64,000 bases of DNA from NCBI RefSeq assembly GCF_016802725.1, contig NC_052668.1:9612501-9676500 (forward strand), written 5' to 3'. Shown one piece after another: positions 1 through 11,148 of the stretch. The notes beneath the pieces were generated by a model. That model worked only from the letters and a program-made list of their open reading frames with translations, ran no database searches and was not told the origin of the DNA. The stretch's first letter is position 1. Each line of letters opens with the position of its first letter. This DNA is from Solenopsis invicta. Lineage: Eukaryota > Arthropoda > Insecta > Hymenoptera > Formicidae. A program made the translations under genes and the position numbers.

Positions 1-817
1 TCGAGGGCAAGAGCGGAATGAACATTGACGAGGTGTACAGAATTTATTATTTCTAATTATTACAGAATTCTGTGATAATCGTTGCTTTTCTTTCATCAGA
101 ATGTTAAATTAAAATTAGGCATAAACCATTACACAGATATTTAAAAATTGAATAAAATGAGAATTTCCAAGTTTTTGGTAATAAAAAATAGATTTTAGAT
201 TCGTTTGTAACAACGAGTATAGTTTTAAACTAAATTTTTTTAATTGATACTTGTGGTAATTTCTTCAGGTCGCCAATGTCATCAATGATGCAATACAAGA
301 TCTCGATTCTAGTATAAGAGTTATTAGCGAGCCAGGAACGTACTACGTAAGTTCCAGCTTCACTTTAGCCACGTATTTACATTCCAAGAGAATTATTCCG
401 AATAAGGGAGAAATGATGAGAATGTATTACATGAATTGCGGAGTATTTCATTCCTTTATCGACGAATTACTGGGTATTCAGGCTAGGCTACCACAATCAC
501 TTTCCGAGGTAATCTTATATCTCATTTCGCGTATGTACATAAACGATTGAATAAGAAGCAATTAATATATTAATTTTTTATTACAGCCAATAAGCAAAGA
601 GAAATTTCTTTCAAGTATATGGGGACCGACCGCTGACTCGTATGATTTAATTGTCAAGGATGCGATGTTGCCTGAGTTTTACATAGGTGATTGGTTAATT
701 TGGACAAATATGGGTGCTTATTCCATAGCTATAGCCTGTCCGTTCAACGGATTTCCGATTCCAGTTGTGATTCCATTTATTAGAAAGAGTCAACTGTTAG
801 TATTGGTAAAAATATGA
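1..817 (+). CDS. Ornithine decarboxylase-like protein, 3' part (three exons), active site degraded
   Basis: C-terminal part of a fold-type III PLP decarboxylase of the ODC/antizyme-inhibitor family. Active ODC makes putrescine from ornithine in the cytosol. Exons are about 1-32 (preceding codon split at the window edge), 269-508 and 587-817, with GT-AG introns of 236 and 78 bp; the joined frame stays open and stops at TGA 815-817. Recognisable motifs in order: IDEVANVINDAI, VISEPGTYYVSSSFTLA, MYYMNCGVFHSF, WGPTADSYD, GDWLIWTNMGAY and FNGF. Family knowledge: active enzymes have EPGRYY, YxNDGVY and WGPTCD, whose Arg, Asp and Cys (mouse R277, D332, C360) bind PLP phosphate or ornithine. Here they are Thr, Cys and Ala; the Asp after Cys360 and the Tyr of GAY remain. 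The C-terminus ends about 20 residues after FNGF, so there is no long vertebrate-type degradation tail. Inference: a non-catalytic or changed-specificity paralog, possibly antizyme-inhibitor-like. The intact frame and splice sites argue against a dead gene. A GT at 806 could be an alternative donor. Confidence 0.88.
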
Positions 818-822
818 GATAC

Positions 823-1098
823 TTATAGCGAATTCGGTTGGACTGCACCAGTGTGCACTGGTGCACATTAAGGTCAACGTACATGAATTGATGTAAGATA
901 TGTGTTCATTATCAGTATAAATATATAAACAGATTAAATTATGAAATTTTCTCTTTTATGGTATTTGATGAGATACAAGTATTAAAAATTTCGCCGATCA
1001 AGATATTTGTAATTTATTTTTATACTAGATCAATGTACAACGGCTTTAATATATAGTACACTAGTGCACACTAGTGCATCCGACCAAATTCGCTATTA
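823..1098. mobile_element. PIF/Harbinger-like MITE in the ODC-like 3' UTR
   Basis: The ends are ~40-bp imperfect terminal inverted repeats, starting TAGCGAATTCGG at 826 and ending in the matching complement at 1095. Both are flanked by TTA (823-825 and 1096-1098), the 3-bp TWA-type target duplication typical of PIF/Harbinger. The 270-bp core has no coding capacity. Each terminal repeat also contains a near-palindrome around TGCACTGGTGCA. The element starts 9 bases after the ODC-like stop codon. It carries ATTAAA at 933-938, a possible poly(A) signal for that gene. Confidence 0.75.
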
Positions 1099-1391
1099 GA
1101 GTGCATAACAACACTATTACTGTTTTATACAATATCTATTGCTTCTATAAACTAATTTGTTAATATTTTTAGGGAATATTTTAAAAATCAAATTGACCTA
1201 GTGTAGACACCTATTTTATTCTTAAAAATCCATCGAATGATACACATAACTCGAGAATAATCAAATGAATGAATTCTTAATAAAATTTGAAGTTGTTAAC
1301 AAAATAAAACAATAAGCTGCAATGTATTTAGTATGAATTCAACATATGTGTATATATATTATCAAACAAGTGAGTAACTGACTCTCGAGAT
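1099..1391. other. AT-rich spacer, nothing recognised
   Basis: I see no splice-bounded reading frame, RNA gene or repeat boundary in this AT-rich stretch between two small transposable elements. Confidence 0.5.
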
Positions 1392-1957
1392 TTAAGGAGG
1401 TTCATCTGGTTAGTAATTAACAGATGAATTTTGAAAAAAAATTAAATACAAGTTAAGATGTGTATAAAAATATATCTCGCAAATTTTTAAGTCCTTTGGA
1501 TACCTCAGTGATGAGATATTAATAAAAATATTTAGTGCAACTTTACATTGTGTCTTATGGAAAATGACATTTTTCGAGCCTTCTTCCACAAAATTTGTAA
1601 AGAATTAACAGACAGTTTTTGTACAAATTAATGATAATAACAAAAAAATATGTAAGAAAAATTTGTGCAAAGAGTGTAGATCGATTGGATATCTGAGAAA
1701 TAAGAAATGAGTAGATATTTTTTGCAAAAATCTCGTTTACGCGTAGGTTATCTTCCATTACTCGATGAGCGGCAACATCGGAACTTCTTACCAAAGTACG
1801 CGCTATTTAAAATGTAAAAGTTTGAGAAAAAATATTAGAAAAAACCCATAACGTAGAAATTTGACGTTGCCAAATCTAGTCAGCGTACTGCGCTAGTCAA
1901 GTCAAAGTTGAACGTGTTTCTCGCTTGACGTACTATGTACCAGATAAACCTCCTTAA
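1392..1957. mobile_element. TTAA-flanked short inverted-repeat element
   Basis: GGAGGTTCATCTGGT starts at 1396. Its complement ACCAGATAAACCTCC ends at 1953, giving ~15-bp terminal inverted repeats with one mismatch. Each end is immediately flanked by TTAA (1392-1395, 1954-1957), which fits a 4-bp target duplication of piggyBac type. The ends do not begin with the CCY usual for piggyBac, so the family is uncertain. The ~560-bp interior holds only a short minus-strand frame with no recognisable domain. Confidence 0.5.
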
Positions 1958-2544
1958 GAAGCAACAGATAAAAGCCAATGAGAGTCCAGTTGCGCGGTTA
2001 ATGTTGCGCAAAAACAGATAAGTTTATTGACCGAATTAACGTTTTCTACATTCGTACGTTTGGACTCTACTTTGAAGTCATCTTCATCGTGACAAAATCA
2101 ATAATATTAACGCCTTTTACATTCGGATTGTTTGGTCATCGTTGTTTAAACGTGCAGATGAATCACTAACGGTTCGTAGTCCCGAAATGAAACTCTTCAC
2201 TGCGTGTATTGTCGAAAGAAATGGTTCAATCTCCTTACAATACAATTTCACGTGAATGATATTTCCATGTGAAATATATTGATATGTTGAGCAATTGTCT
2301 AGTAACTCAGCCCAAGTAGTCGACGAGACCAGTGATGCAATGGATAACATCAGTCTTTAATTACATAAATAAATTAATAATTCACCTCGCTGTCTTGTGA
2401 TGTTTCCACAGCACTGATATTTAATTAAGTCACTGAGCGTTCAGTGTTGAATCGGTCCGGTTACAAACACAGACAAGCAACTCAAAACAATAAGTATAAG
2501 TCGCAAGAGAAATAAACACAAGTAACTCCGCCGCAAGAAATACG
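1958..2544. other. Unassigned spacer with an unrecognised minus-strand frame
   Basis: A 77-codon open frame lies on the minus strand at 2117-2350. It has no motif I recognise and no clear splice or poly(A) context. A phrase close to TTTTMYATTCGKAYKGTTTGG occurs twice (about 2045 and 2116), suggesting a local duplication. Nothing else is supportable. Confidence 0.3.
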
Positions 2545-3441
2545 TAGAGGAGAAGAGGGTAATATAGCACCTTTTTTCATTTTATTGAATAACTTTGTTT
2601 ATAATTAATATTTTCTATTGAAATTTGAATGATTACATTCATCAGAGTGTTGTTTGTTAGATTTTAGATTCAAAGTAGTAAAATATTTATTATTTAGGAC
2701 GTGATTTATAAAAATCTAATGCACTGCATAATCGGTGGAAGCGAAAAAGTGATTGTAATATGGCTATCTATAAAAATAATTTTTAAATATTAGTTTAATT
2801 TAAAAGAAACACAGTACTTTGTTAAAAAATTATATATTTTTAATTTTTTATTGTTTAGAATTTTCCTGATTTAGAATTTTTCTGCGTTCAGAAGCTTCAG
2901 AAATACCATTAGAAATTTCATTAAAATATCATTTTATTTTTGTTTAACATTAAACAACATACGCATAAAATGATGTCTCTACTGTTTCTAAACACCGCCC
3001 TGTAGAATGATAATTAATTTATCGAAGAAATATTTCGATATAAAAATTTTGCTTAAAAAATCATATTAACAAAATTCCATGTTATTGTTTTAACTTTGTA
3101 TAACTCAAAATGTGTATAGCTGAATAAAAAGTTAAATAATAAAAAAAACACTCGAGTGTATGTATCTTCGTGTGATAATATACTCGAGTTTAAGAATAAT
3201 GAGGAAGTGTATGTAATTAAAGGTTAAAAGTGTACCTGGAAAAAAGTTTAAAAATGCTCAGAAGTAAAAACGCCTTATAACAATTATCAGTCATTATGTA
3301 TTGACATATTACATTACTCAGAAACGGCGAGTTATTAAACGAATAACTTCATAAGTAATTGTTAGAATACATCACCTAATAACGGAAATAATAAGAGTAG
3401 CTATATTGTCGACAGTAGCCATAATACCCTCTTCTCCTCTA
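2545..3441. mobile_element. TA-flanked TIR element, non-coding
   Basis: GAGGAGAAGAGGGTAATATA at 2547 is mirrored by the complement of GAGGAGAAGAGGGTATTATG ending at 3439. The ~24-bp terminal repeats have two to three mismatches. Both sides carry TA (2545-2546, 3440-3441), the Tc1/mariner target. The ~890-bp interior is very AT-rich with no transposase remnant, so this would be a non-autonomous derivative. Confidence 0.5.
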
Positions 3442-3719
3442 CCAAAGTATTTTTGAAAAATGTTCTTATTTCTCTATAAAACAACCGCATTTCCGCGTAT
3501 GCCAAAGCTGTTACCAATAAACGCAATAAGTAAAAATTATCGATATTTCTGTTAATTTTTTTTTTTGCGAACAGCCGTTCAGTCGTCGTATTACACAAGA
3601 TGTTAAAGTATAGCTATTGTTAATACAAAAATCTGTAGCGTTTTGAACAGCTCGACTCACTAATTTCAACAAATCTATATATTGAAAATCACATACATAT
3701 CAATAAGACAGTTACACAA

Positions 3720-3783
3720 ACACGCACGCACCCACGCACGCACGCAGGCACGCACGCACGCATGCACGCACGCACACACACAA
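3720..3783. repeat. (ACGC)n/(AC)n microsatellite
   Basis: Tetranucleotide ACGC repeat with single-base interruptions, passing into AC dinucleotides. The open frame across it is a repeat artefact. Confidence 0.9.
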
Positions 3784-4925
3784 AGCCCGCAAGCATTTTA
3801 TCCAACTACATTAGAGGATTCGAACCTTCTAAAGATTGTTGTACAGTGCAATGCTTGCTATCTCACGATCGTGAGCGTTAAATTATGCAAAAAACAGTGG
3901 TTTTCTCGTAATATTAAATGTTATAGTTTTCTCGCTTCATCTTGATGGTGCAGTAACCGCCTTCTATTCTTCAACTTCCTCTTCCTCCTCCCCCCTGTCT
4001 ATCTCTCTTTTGCTTTCATCCTTATCTTTTCATTCTTCTTCTTCTGCAGCGGTATTATGTGACGGTTTTGGAACAAAAACGGCCACTTCCTATTGTTAAT
4101 ATATCTATAATAATATATTAATAATTCACTCTTTTACCCCTTTAACTAACTCTTTTTTTAAATGTATTTATTACTAACTTAATCTTCAATGAAAGTTAAA
4201 TGAATTTACGATCTTACCTAGCAAATGATTTACAAATAGTGCATCATATAAACAAATAAAAGCTTATTATATACATTCTATAATAAAATTTGAATATTAT
4301 ACCAGTATTTGCATCACCGTCATTGTTCATCATTATTGACGTAGATTCAACTAAGGTGTTATCTTGTACAACGTCTTGTCAAATATCTTTTTATTGTTTC
4401 CAATTTTAACAAGGAGTGCCTGGAAAAATCGAAGAAATTTTTGCACATCCATCCAGCAGTCTTCATTAAAATCTCGTTAGAGATTATAACTGTATCATGT
4501 TGACCGTTGTAGTCATTAATTGTATCCGTATGATCCACAATGTTATTACGCTTATCAACGGTAATTATTTTTATCGGTCGATTTAATATTAGTGGTAACA
4601 GCAAAATACTAGTTTTAATCTATTCAACACGGTCGATTAAAGCGGCACTATCTTTATCTGTCCCCTTGTATTTTCATGAGTTGTTCACAAAGCGATTAAT
4701 GCGGTAACGTTCAAAGTTCGTTTTATTTTGTAATTTTTACCACCATGTCGACAATCAAATGAGAAAATTACATATTTTGTGATGAGATCATACATGTATT
4801 CAAAACGCAAATCTTGAAAACGCCGACAGATGAAATCACAAGATGGTAAAATTCAATTTAAACACGTTTGAATATAATTTAATACCGCGATGAAAACGCG
4901 GTATTATGCGGTATATATGCAGTAA
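3784..4925. other. No gene seen; polypyrimidine stretch near 3958-4046
   Basis: Mostly AT-rich. A C/T-rich stretch (about 3958-4046) is the only compositional feature. An 81-codon minus-strand frame at 4359-4604 needs a non-ATG start, has a stop six codons upstream and matches no family I know, so I do not call it a gene. Confidence 0.45.
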
Positions 4926-5225
4926 GTACTCAAACGTCTATTGAACCACTTACATGTTATGAACGAACATCTTTTGTACGTCTATCGAACACGTATCGTA
5001 CGTCTATCGAATACATATCGTACACCTATCGTACTACATTGTACCATGATAGAACATTTCCTGTACCACGATCTCTTGTACTATCTTATCATTTATCAAA
5101 CATCTATTATACGTCTATCAAACCACATTGTATCGTGGTTGAACGTCTAGCGTACGTTCTTCGAACCGTTATGAGTCCGTTAACAAACCACACTGTACCG
5201 TTATTAAATCGCTATTAGTTCACTA
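4926..5225. repeat. Degenerate ~22-bp minisatellite
   Basis: About twelve diverged tandem units of 21-22 bp, consensus near GTACGTCTATCGAACCACATT. The best-preserved neighbours start near 4978 and 5000; later ones near 5112 and 5134 are recognisable by ACGTCTATC(A/G)AA. Substitutions have blurred the array, but the period holds to about 5225. The 69-codon open frame across it is a consequence of the repeat. Confidence 0.65.
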
Positions 5226-5824
5226 TCAAAATGTTTGTTAAGGACAGGGAAAATAACCAGAGGTTCAATTTTAATTTATACACATTTTATTATTTTATAT
5301 CTTTTATATGACATAATTATAATATTTTATAATTTTTTACATTTATTTGCCATGTAATGCATCACATACAATATATTATACAAGCTTTGGTTAAAACACT
5401 TTACAATACTTAAAGCGGATTAATTTTTAAAAAATTTTAATTTTTGTAATAAAATTTCTTGTGAAAGATTTCACCAATAGGAACCAAGTGCTATTACAAA
5501 CACGACGCAAGTACGGTGAGCGTGGTATATCATAATACAGTTGTACTTTAGATATGATTTCTCGGAGGTTCATTTTTAATACTATTCTTCGCAACATATA
5601 TTTAGTACACAGCTCTCACTGTACTAAATATATACTGCAAAAAAAAATACTCTCTACTGAATTATATGATTCCATTACCAATATCTAATTTAGTGGATTT
5701 CTACTCGTCAGTTTTTGATGACAAGACGTCACAGACATCTCCAGAACTATCAATATAAAGTTTCATACATATTTTATACAACTAAATTGATAATATTAAT
5801 ATCTGATATTACGAATGAAACGTG
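5226..5824. other. AT-rich spacer with one small hairpin
   Basis: No gene is visible. An imperfect hairpin lies at about 5597-5632, with arms TATATTTAGTAC and GTACTAAATATA around a short loop. Confidence 0.45.
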
Positions 5825-6453
5825 TAATTTTAAATATACAGAGTGTCCGGAAACTATGGAACCTACCTAGTGCTTTGAGAACATAAAGGAGATGAAAAGG
5901 GACAAAAAAATATTATACTATTTTGCAATATTCGCTATAATTATCGAGTTATAAAATAAAATATTTTAGCCAATGTGCGGTGACGCCGCGCCATCGCTCC
6001 TAGCTCGTAGGCAACAGCGCGCGGCGGGACAAGTGACGCGTCGTTGTTTGAATTTGCACGGCGCGACGGTCTGAATTCGCCTCACCGCGTATACATACAC
6101 TGCAAAAATTAAATGTGTTATTTATCAAATGTGTAAGAAGAAGTTTTAGCTAAAATAACACATTTGATTTTTGCTGTGTATACTATATATACACGGTGCG
6201 GCGAATTCAGACTGTCGCATCGTGCCAATTTAAACAACAACGCGTCACCTTTTCCGCTGCGCACTGTTGCTTACGAACTAGGCGCGATGGCGCGGCGTCA
6301 CTGCACATTGGCTCAAACGTTCTATTTTATAACTCGATAATTATAATGAATATCGCAAAATGGTATAAGACTTTTTTGTTCCTTTTTATCTCCTCTATGT
6401 TCTCAAAACAGTAGGTTTTTTAGTTTCCGGATATCCTGTATAATTTTAAATAT
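5825..6453. mobile_element. Hairpin element with ~270-bp inverted arms
   Basis: The sequence from 5837 (TACAGAGTGTCCGGAAACT) reads back as a diverged complement ending at 6440 (AGTTTCCGGATATCCTGTA). The arms are ~270 bp and GC-richer in the middle; an inner repeat around AAATGTGTTATTT / AAATAACACATTT almost closes the loop. The TACAG...CTGTA ends resemble those of many insect Tc1/mariner-like MITEs. A 13-bp direct repeat, TAATTTTAAATAT, lies on both sides (5825-5837, 6441-6453) and could be an unusually long target duplication. No transposase. Confidence 0.75.
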
Positions 6454-6742
6454 TATACATATTACGTGCTTATTTATGTATTTGTATACATTTATTTCAT
6501 GAGGATGTTGTAGATAAGTAAATCAGTATTATTGTTACGCAATATTATTATTGCAGATTTTAATAACTCCAAATAATAAATTCCAAGCCTATTTTAGTTT
6601 ATTTTAAAGTTAAAGTAAAGCATTTTTTATCTTATGATGCATTCGCTGTAACAAAAGAATTTACATTTTATCATGTACCAACCGTTGAATATTAGTTGAA
6701 TCATTTACGTATCTCTATATACAAGTTGTCAGAAAACAATCG
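6454..6742. other. AT-rich spacer, nothing recognised
   Basis: No coding or repeat structure that I can support. Confidence 0.4.
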
Positions 6743-9700
6743 TTTTTACTCTTGTGGGTTGATAGAGTCACACTGAGAAGAAAAGTCCTTTACCAATTTT
6801 CATTATTTGCAATAGTTAACGATTTAAAAATTAGTAAAATTTGACGTATTTTTTCTGCCCACCGCACGCGGGATCCGTCCGTCTGTCGCCAGGCTAGGAG
6901 CAGTCGCGAATGGCGGCGCGGTAAGGACAGAGAAGCAGCAATGGCTACCGGCTAGCCCGCTGACGCTCGGCTGCCACAAACGCGAAGACGCGCACGCACG
7001 TGATAGCGCGGAAGAGATCGAAAAGCCGGTAGAAGATGATGGGGCGCGGTTTATCGTGCATCTTCCTCGCTTGACACTTGAGAGAGGAAGACAGACAGAC
7101 AAAGCGTTTATTGGCGTTCTAGGGCAGGCCCTCTAAGAACGTAAAAGTGGTAGATACATTGCAGAATGAGAGAATAAAGTGTCGTACAACAAAGTAGTAG
7201 ATAGTTAGCGCAAAATAAGGTGAAAGAAAGAAAAAAGAATGATAACAGAAGTGCTAGAAAAATAAAAGTAACAGCAAAAATAAAAGTAAAAATATAAATA
7301 AAATAAAAATAATAATAATAATAATATCTCTCTGAGTACGCGAAGCAGTTGAAACATTAATATAAACAAAGTAACAGATGATAAATAATTAACGTAAAGT
7401 AAACTAAGTATGAAACTAACAAAAACGCAAGAAGAAAGCAAAATTAACAAAATAAAAGGCAATACGAAAGTAAGATAATGTGACTAGATAAGAAAAGAAC
7501 GTAGACGCGTAAACGCAGAAAGAAGAAGCGGTGCAGTATGGCGCACCCGAGTGTGGAAGAGGCAAGCAGTCTACGTCCACGCACGCCCGCAAGATCTAGG
7601 ACGGTTGAGTCCGCCTCAGATGAGCAAAGAGTTCTTGTTTGAATGAAGTGATGGTGGCCGATTGTCTGATATTGTCGGGAAGGGAGTTCCAGAAGGAAGC
7701 AGCGGAGTAGACGAAGGATCATTGGAAGATTAATGTGCGGCAGGAGGGCAGGTCGAGATCTAGCGAAGAAGCGCGAGACGCGCCGCGAGCTCTGTTAATA
7801 AAACGGAGGTCGGTGGTAAGGTAGGAAAGAGACCCAGAGAAGAAGATGTTGAAAAGTAGGGTGCAAGTGAGATAAGCTCTTTGGTCATCTGAGGTGAGCC
7901 AGTCCAGCGTCTCGTACAAGTGAGAGAGTGGTCGTCCCTCCTCAAGTTAAATATGAACTGTACGCAAGAGTTCATAAGACGCCTGAACCTTAACCTCATC
8001 TTGCCGTTGAGATCTGTGAACACAGTAGCGCAGTAGTCAAAATGAGGGAAGCTGAGGGAGGTCACCAGACGAGTGTGCAAGGTCCGAGAGAGGCTATTCC
8101 AAAAGAGTTTTAGCCTTCAAATTATGCCATTCACTCTTCCCCAGATGAGTCGGACGTTTTCCGATCAGCTGAGGGTGGAGGTCATACGGACGCCAAGATT
8201 GGTCACGCCGTTTGCGAGCTCAATAGGTCGGCCGCTAAGTTGAATAGCGATGCTGTTGTTGGCCCGAATGCCGTTGAAAAAGCCAGAGCTCCTCAACAGC
8301 ATTGCTTTTGTTTTGTCAGGGTTGAGACGCAGAAAGTTCGCCCCCGACCACCGCTCAATGGCATTACCGTCCTCCTGCATCCGCGCCACGGCAGCCTCGA
8401 GATCACGCGGAAAGAAGTGCAGATAAATTTGCAGGTCGTCGGCATAGAGAATGTGGCGGCAGTGGCGCAGGTGATGCCTGAGATCGTCAATGAAGACAAC
8501 GAACAGAAACGGCCCAAGGACGGACCCCTAAGGGACGCCGCAAATAGTAGGCCGCCAAGATGAGAAGGACCCATCCGGTTTGCGCACGCGCTAACGACGA
8601 GAAAAGAGGTAAGAGAAAAACCAGTCCAAGACAGGCTGGGAGATTAAATAGCACGACAACTTACTTAGCAGAAGATTCTGTGCAACGCAATCAAATACTT
8701 TCGAAAAGTCAAACAAAATTAGCAAGGTCACTTGCCGCACGTCCACAGCTCCGCGAATGTCATTGGTCAATCGGACAAGCGCTGTCTGAGTGCTGTTGCT
8801 TGCCCTAAACCCGATTTACATAGAATCGAGGAGATGCTGGAGGTGAGGCTATAGTTGGTCATAGACGAGTCGCTCAAGGACTTTGGAGAGGTAATAAGGA
8901 TATAGGACGGAATTCAGATGGAAAGGAGGGTGATTTGGATTTAAGGAGGGGAATAGTATAAGATGATTTCCAGGCGGTAGGAAAGGTAGAGAAAGAGAGG
9001 GACTGATTGAGGACGTTGAGAAGGAAAGAAAAAATAATAGAAAGGCTGTCAAGGAGAGTTCAACAGCTGAAGCCGACCGAAGTAGAGCAGCAGCGTGTCA
9101 GCGCTCTATTAAAGATAAAAGGAGTGATATTGGAGAAAGAGAAGACGGGTGACTCCGGTGCAGGCATAGGACACAAGTGAGGTAGTGGATACTGGAGCAG
9201 AAGACAATGGGGAGAGAGAAAGGAGGAGATGGGATGAGGCAAAGAAGAGGTTAAGGTCATCAAGGAAAAAATCAGATGGAAGAGAGGGTAGCTTAGATTT
9301 GGACTTCGCGAAGCCGAGAGAGCGAAAATCAGTCCAAAGGCGCGCGCTGCTCGGGGCGCTGTTAAGCCTGCGAGAGAAGTAGTTATTTTTGGCCGTGTCA
9401 ATCAAAGACTTAGCTTTATTACGGCAAATCATGGAGTTTCCCGGGTGTAGGGAAAGATTGAAAGACTCTTCTTGCAGGGGAGGGTTTCGATAGCGCACAT
9501 CCCGATAGCTCACCAACCAATCATCTTGACTTATCTAACCCAACCTACGGAAAATCTCTAGGCATCTGCCATTGTGAGTGATTTGTGTGCTATCGGGACC
9601 CGCCGTTCTTGCAGCATCCCGCTGCTGCATCCTGGACCGATCGAGCCAAGGGGCGGGCGGTCTTTTTGCTCTAAAAGAAAAGGAGCATGGAAGTCCAAGG

Positions 9701-11148
9701 TATGAAGGAGACTATTGCTGAGGAAATTGAGCTTCTCGTCAACAATAGGCGCACAAGTAAATACCGACCAGTCAAAAGAAGAAAGAGACTGCAGGAAAGA
9801 CTCTGGATCAAAACGTGAGTAATCGCGAGTAGTAAGAAGTCGAGGAGGAAGACGATGGAAGGCGAAGAAGTTGAGTGTGATTTCGATTAAATCGTGCATT
9901 GAGAGGAAGGAGAGTGGATATTGGAAGGAAGCAAGGAGAGTCTGATCACTGACGAGGCAGTGGTCAATACGGGTGTGGGAGTAGGAAATGTAATGGGTGT
10001 TAGCAAAAGAAACTAGGAAAAGACGATTAGAAGTGCACAGGTCGAGCAAGGATTCAGTGTCGTGAGTCAAGCGATTGAGGTCAATATTGAAATCTCCTAT
10101 GAGGCTACAGAAAAGGTAGGAAAAAGTCTCTCGAAGTCAGCGCGGAAGTTTGCTAGGAACCCGAGTTTAGGGGGGCGATAAATAACGCCCAGTAAAAGCA
10201 GGCAGCAACCGAGATACGCACAAGAAGGTATTCCGGCTGGGCACTATAAGTAGCGGAAGACGAGGCGAAGATAGAGACCCCCAGTCCAGCACGCACGTAA
10301 AGGCCGATCCCCCCTCCGCCTCTTCCTACTCGGTCGAGTCTCACAAGGCGATACTCACAAAGGTCGACGAGCGCGTCGGGAACGCAAGGCTTGAGCCATG
10401 TTTCAGACAAGGCAATGATAGCCTTGTGCCTCAGGCCCGTCGGCTGGAGAATCAGCAAGATCTGGATCTTCCTCGACTTGCGCGTCACGTGCTGATCTTG
10501 GCGCTGTTCCTAGGAACCCTGGACTTATCCCATCACATAATAAGTGACGCCTTATGCGCGTATTGCACGGTTACGCTAACCTAAAACTATGTCACGTTAA
10601 CTGTCAGTCCCTCCTCCCCCACTTCAGCAAATTCTCCGATTATTTCCTCGAAGAGTCTTTCGATATCTTTACACAATTAAAAATTAAAACAGCGCGCGAC
10701 CAAATACCGTAGTATTCCGTATACCGCTTGCATAACGCAGAGCAAAGAACACCGCATTTTTCCATAACATTACGTAGTATCAGTCTTTCTTTTTTTCTCT
10801 CAAATGTCAAGCAAGGAAGATGCACAATAAATCGCGCCCCATCACCTTCGGTCTGCTTTTCGATCTCCTCCACGCTACCTCGTGCGTGCGCGTCTTCGAG
10901 TTTGTGGCAGTCGAGCGCCAGTAGGCTGGCCGGTAGCCATTGCTGCTTCTTTCTCCTTACCGCGCCACTCGCAACTGATCCTAGTCTGGCGACAGATGGG
11001 CGGAGCCCGCGTGCGGTGGGCAGGGAAAATATACGCTTATTCGCCAAACTTTACTAATTTTTAAATCGTAAACTATTGCAAATAATGAAACTTGGTAAAG
11101 GACTTTCTTCTTAGTTTAACTTACTCTATCAAACCACGAGAGCAAAAA
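6743..11148. mobile_element. Element with ~370-bp terminal inverted repeats enclosing a non-LTR relic
   Basis: 6743-7110 and about 10778-11148 are inverted copies of one another, roughly 85-90% alike by eye over ~370 bp. Shared landmarks, read inward from each end, are the phrase around TGATAGAGT, AAAGTCCTTTACCAA, GCAATAGTT, GCCCACCGCACGCG, and GATGCAC near the inner edge. The outer right end abuts broken Gypsy-type coding sequence at 11149, so this element, or a rearrangement using it, interrupted that retrotransposon. I recognise no transposase for the arms. Either a non-LTR element inserted into a long-TIR element, or two inverted copies of an unknown repeat came to flank it. Confidence 0.7.
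7596..10490 (-). pseudogene. Non-LTR (LINE) ORF2 relic: AP-endonuclease plus reverse transcriptase
   Basis: Decayed pol of a non-LTR retrotransposon of the CR1/Jockey/L2 type, reading on the minus strand with several frameshifts and stops. In order: endonuclease motif IIALSETWLKP near 10420 and GGGGIGLYVRAGLGV; a later EEP block with RIDHCLVSD near 9950; the linker; YLSKVLERLVYDQL near 8860; the RT core with GVP-stop-GSVLGP, FIDDL and the catalytic YADD at 8435-8446; a thumb region with FLRLNPDKTKAM; and a C-terminus with FWNSLPDNIRQSATITSFK, ending at TAG 7596-7598. The Gln codon of GVPQG has become TAG. The 5' end (start of the endonuclease domain) is missing or unreadable. Below 7596 the 3' UTR is A-rich on the plus strand and merges with the left inverted arm. 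It cannot be active. Confidence 0.85.

Noticed and set aside
2117..2350. 77-codon minus-strand frame considered as a gene
   Set aside because: No motif, no splice partners and no poly(A) context; typical length for chance frames.
3682..3945. Open frame across the ACGC repeat
   Set aside because: Coding potential comes only from the microsatellite (Thr/His/Ala repeats).
4926..5225. CRISPR-like array
   Set aside because: Units are contiguous and diverged with no unique spacers; it is a minisatellite in a eukaryotic genome.
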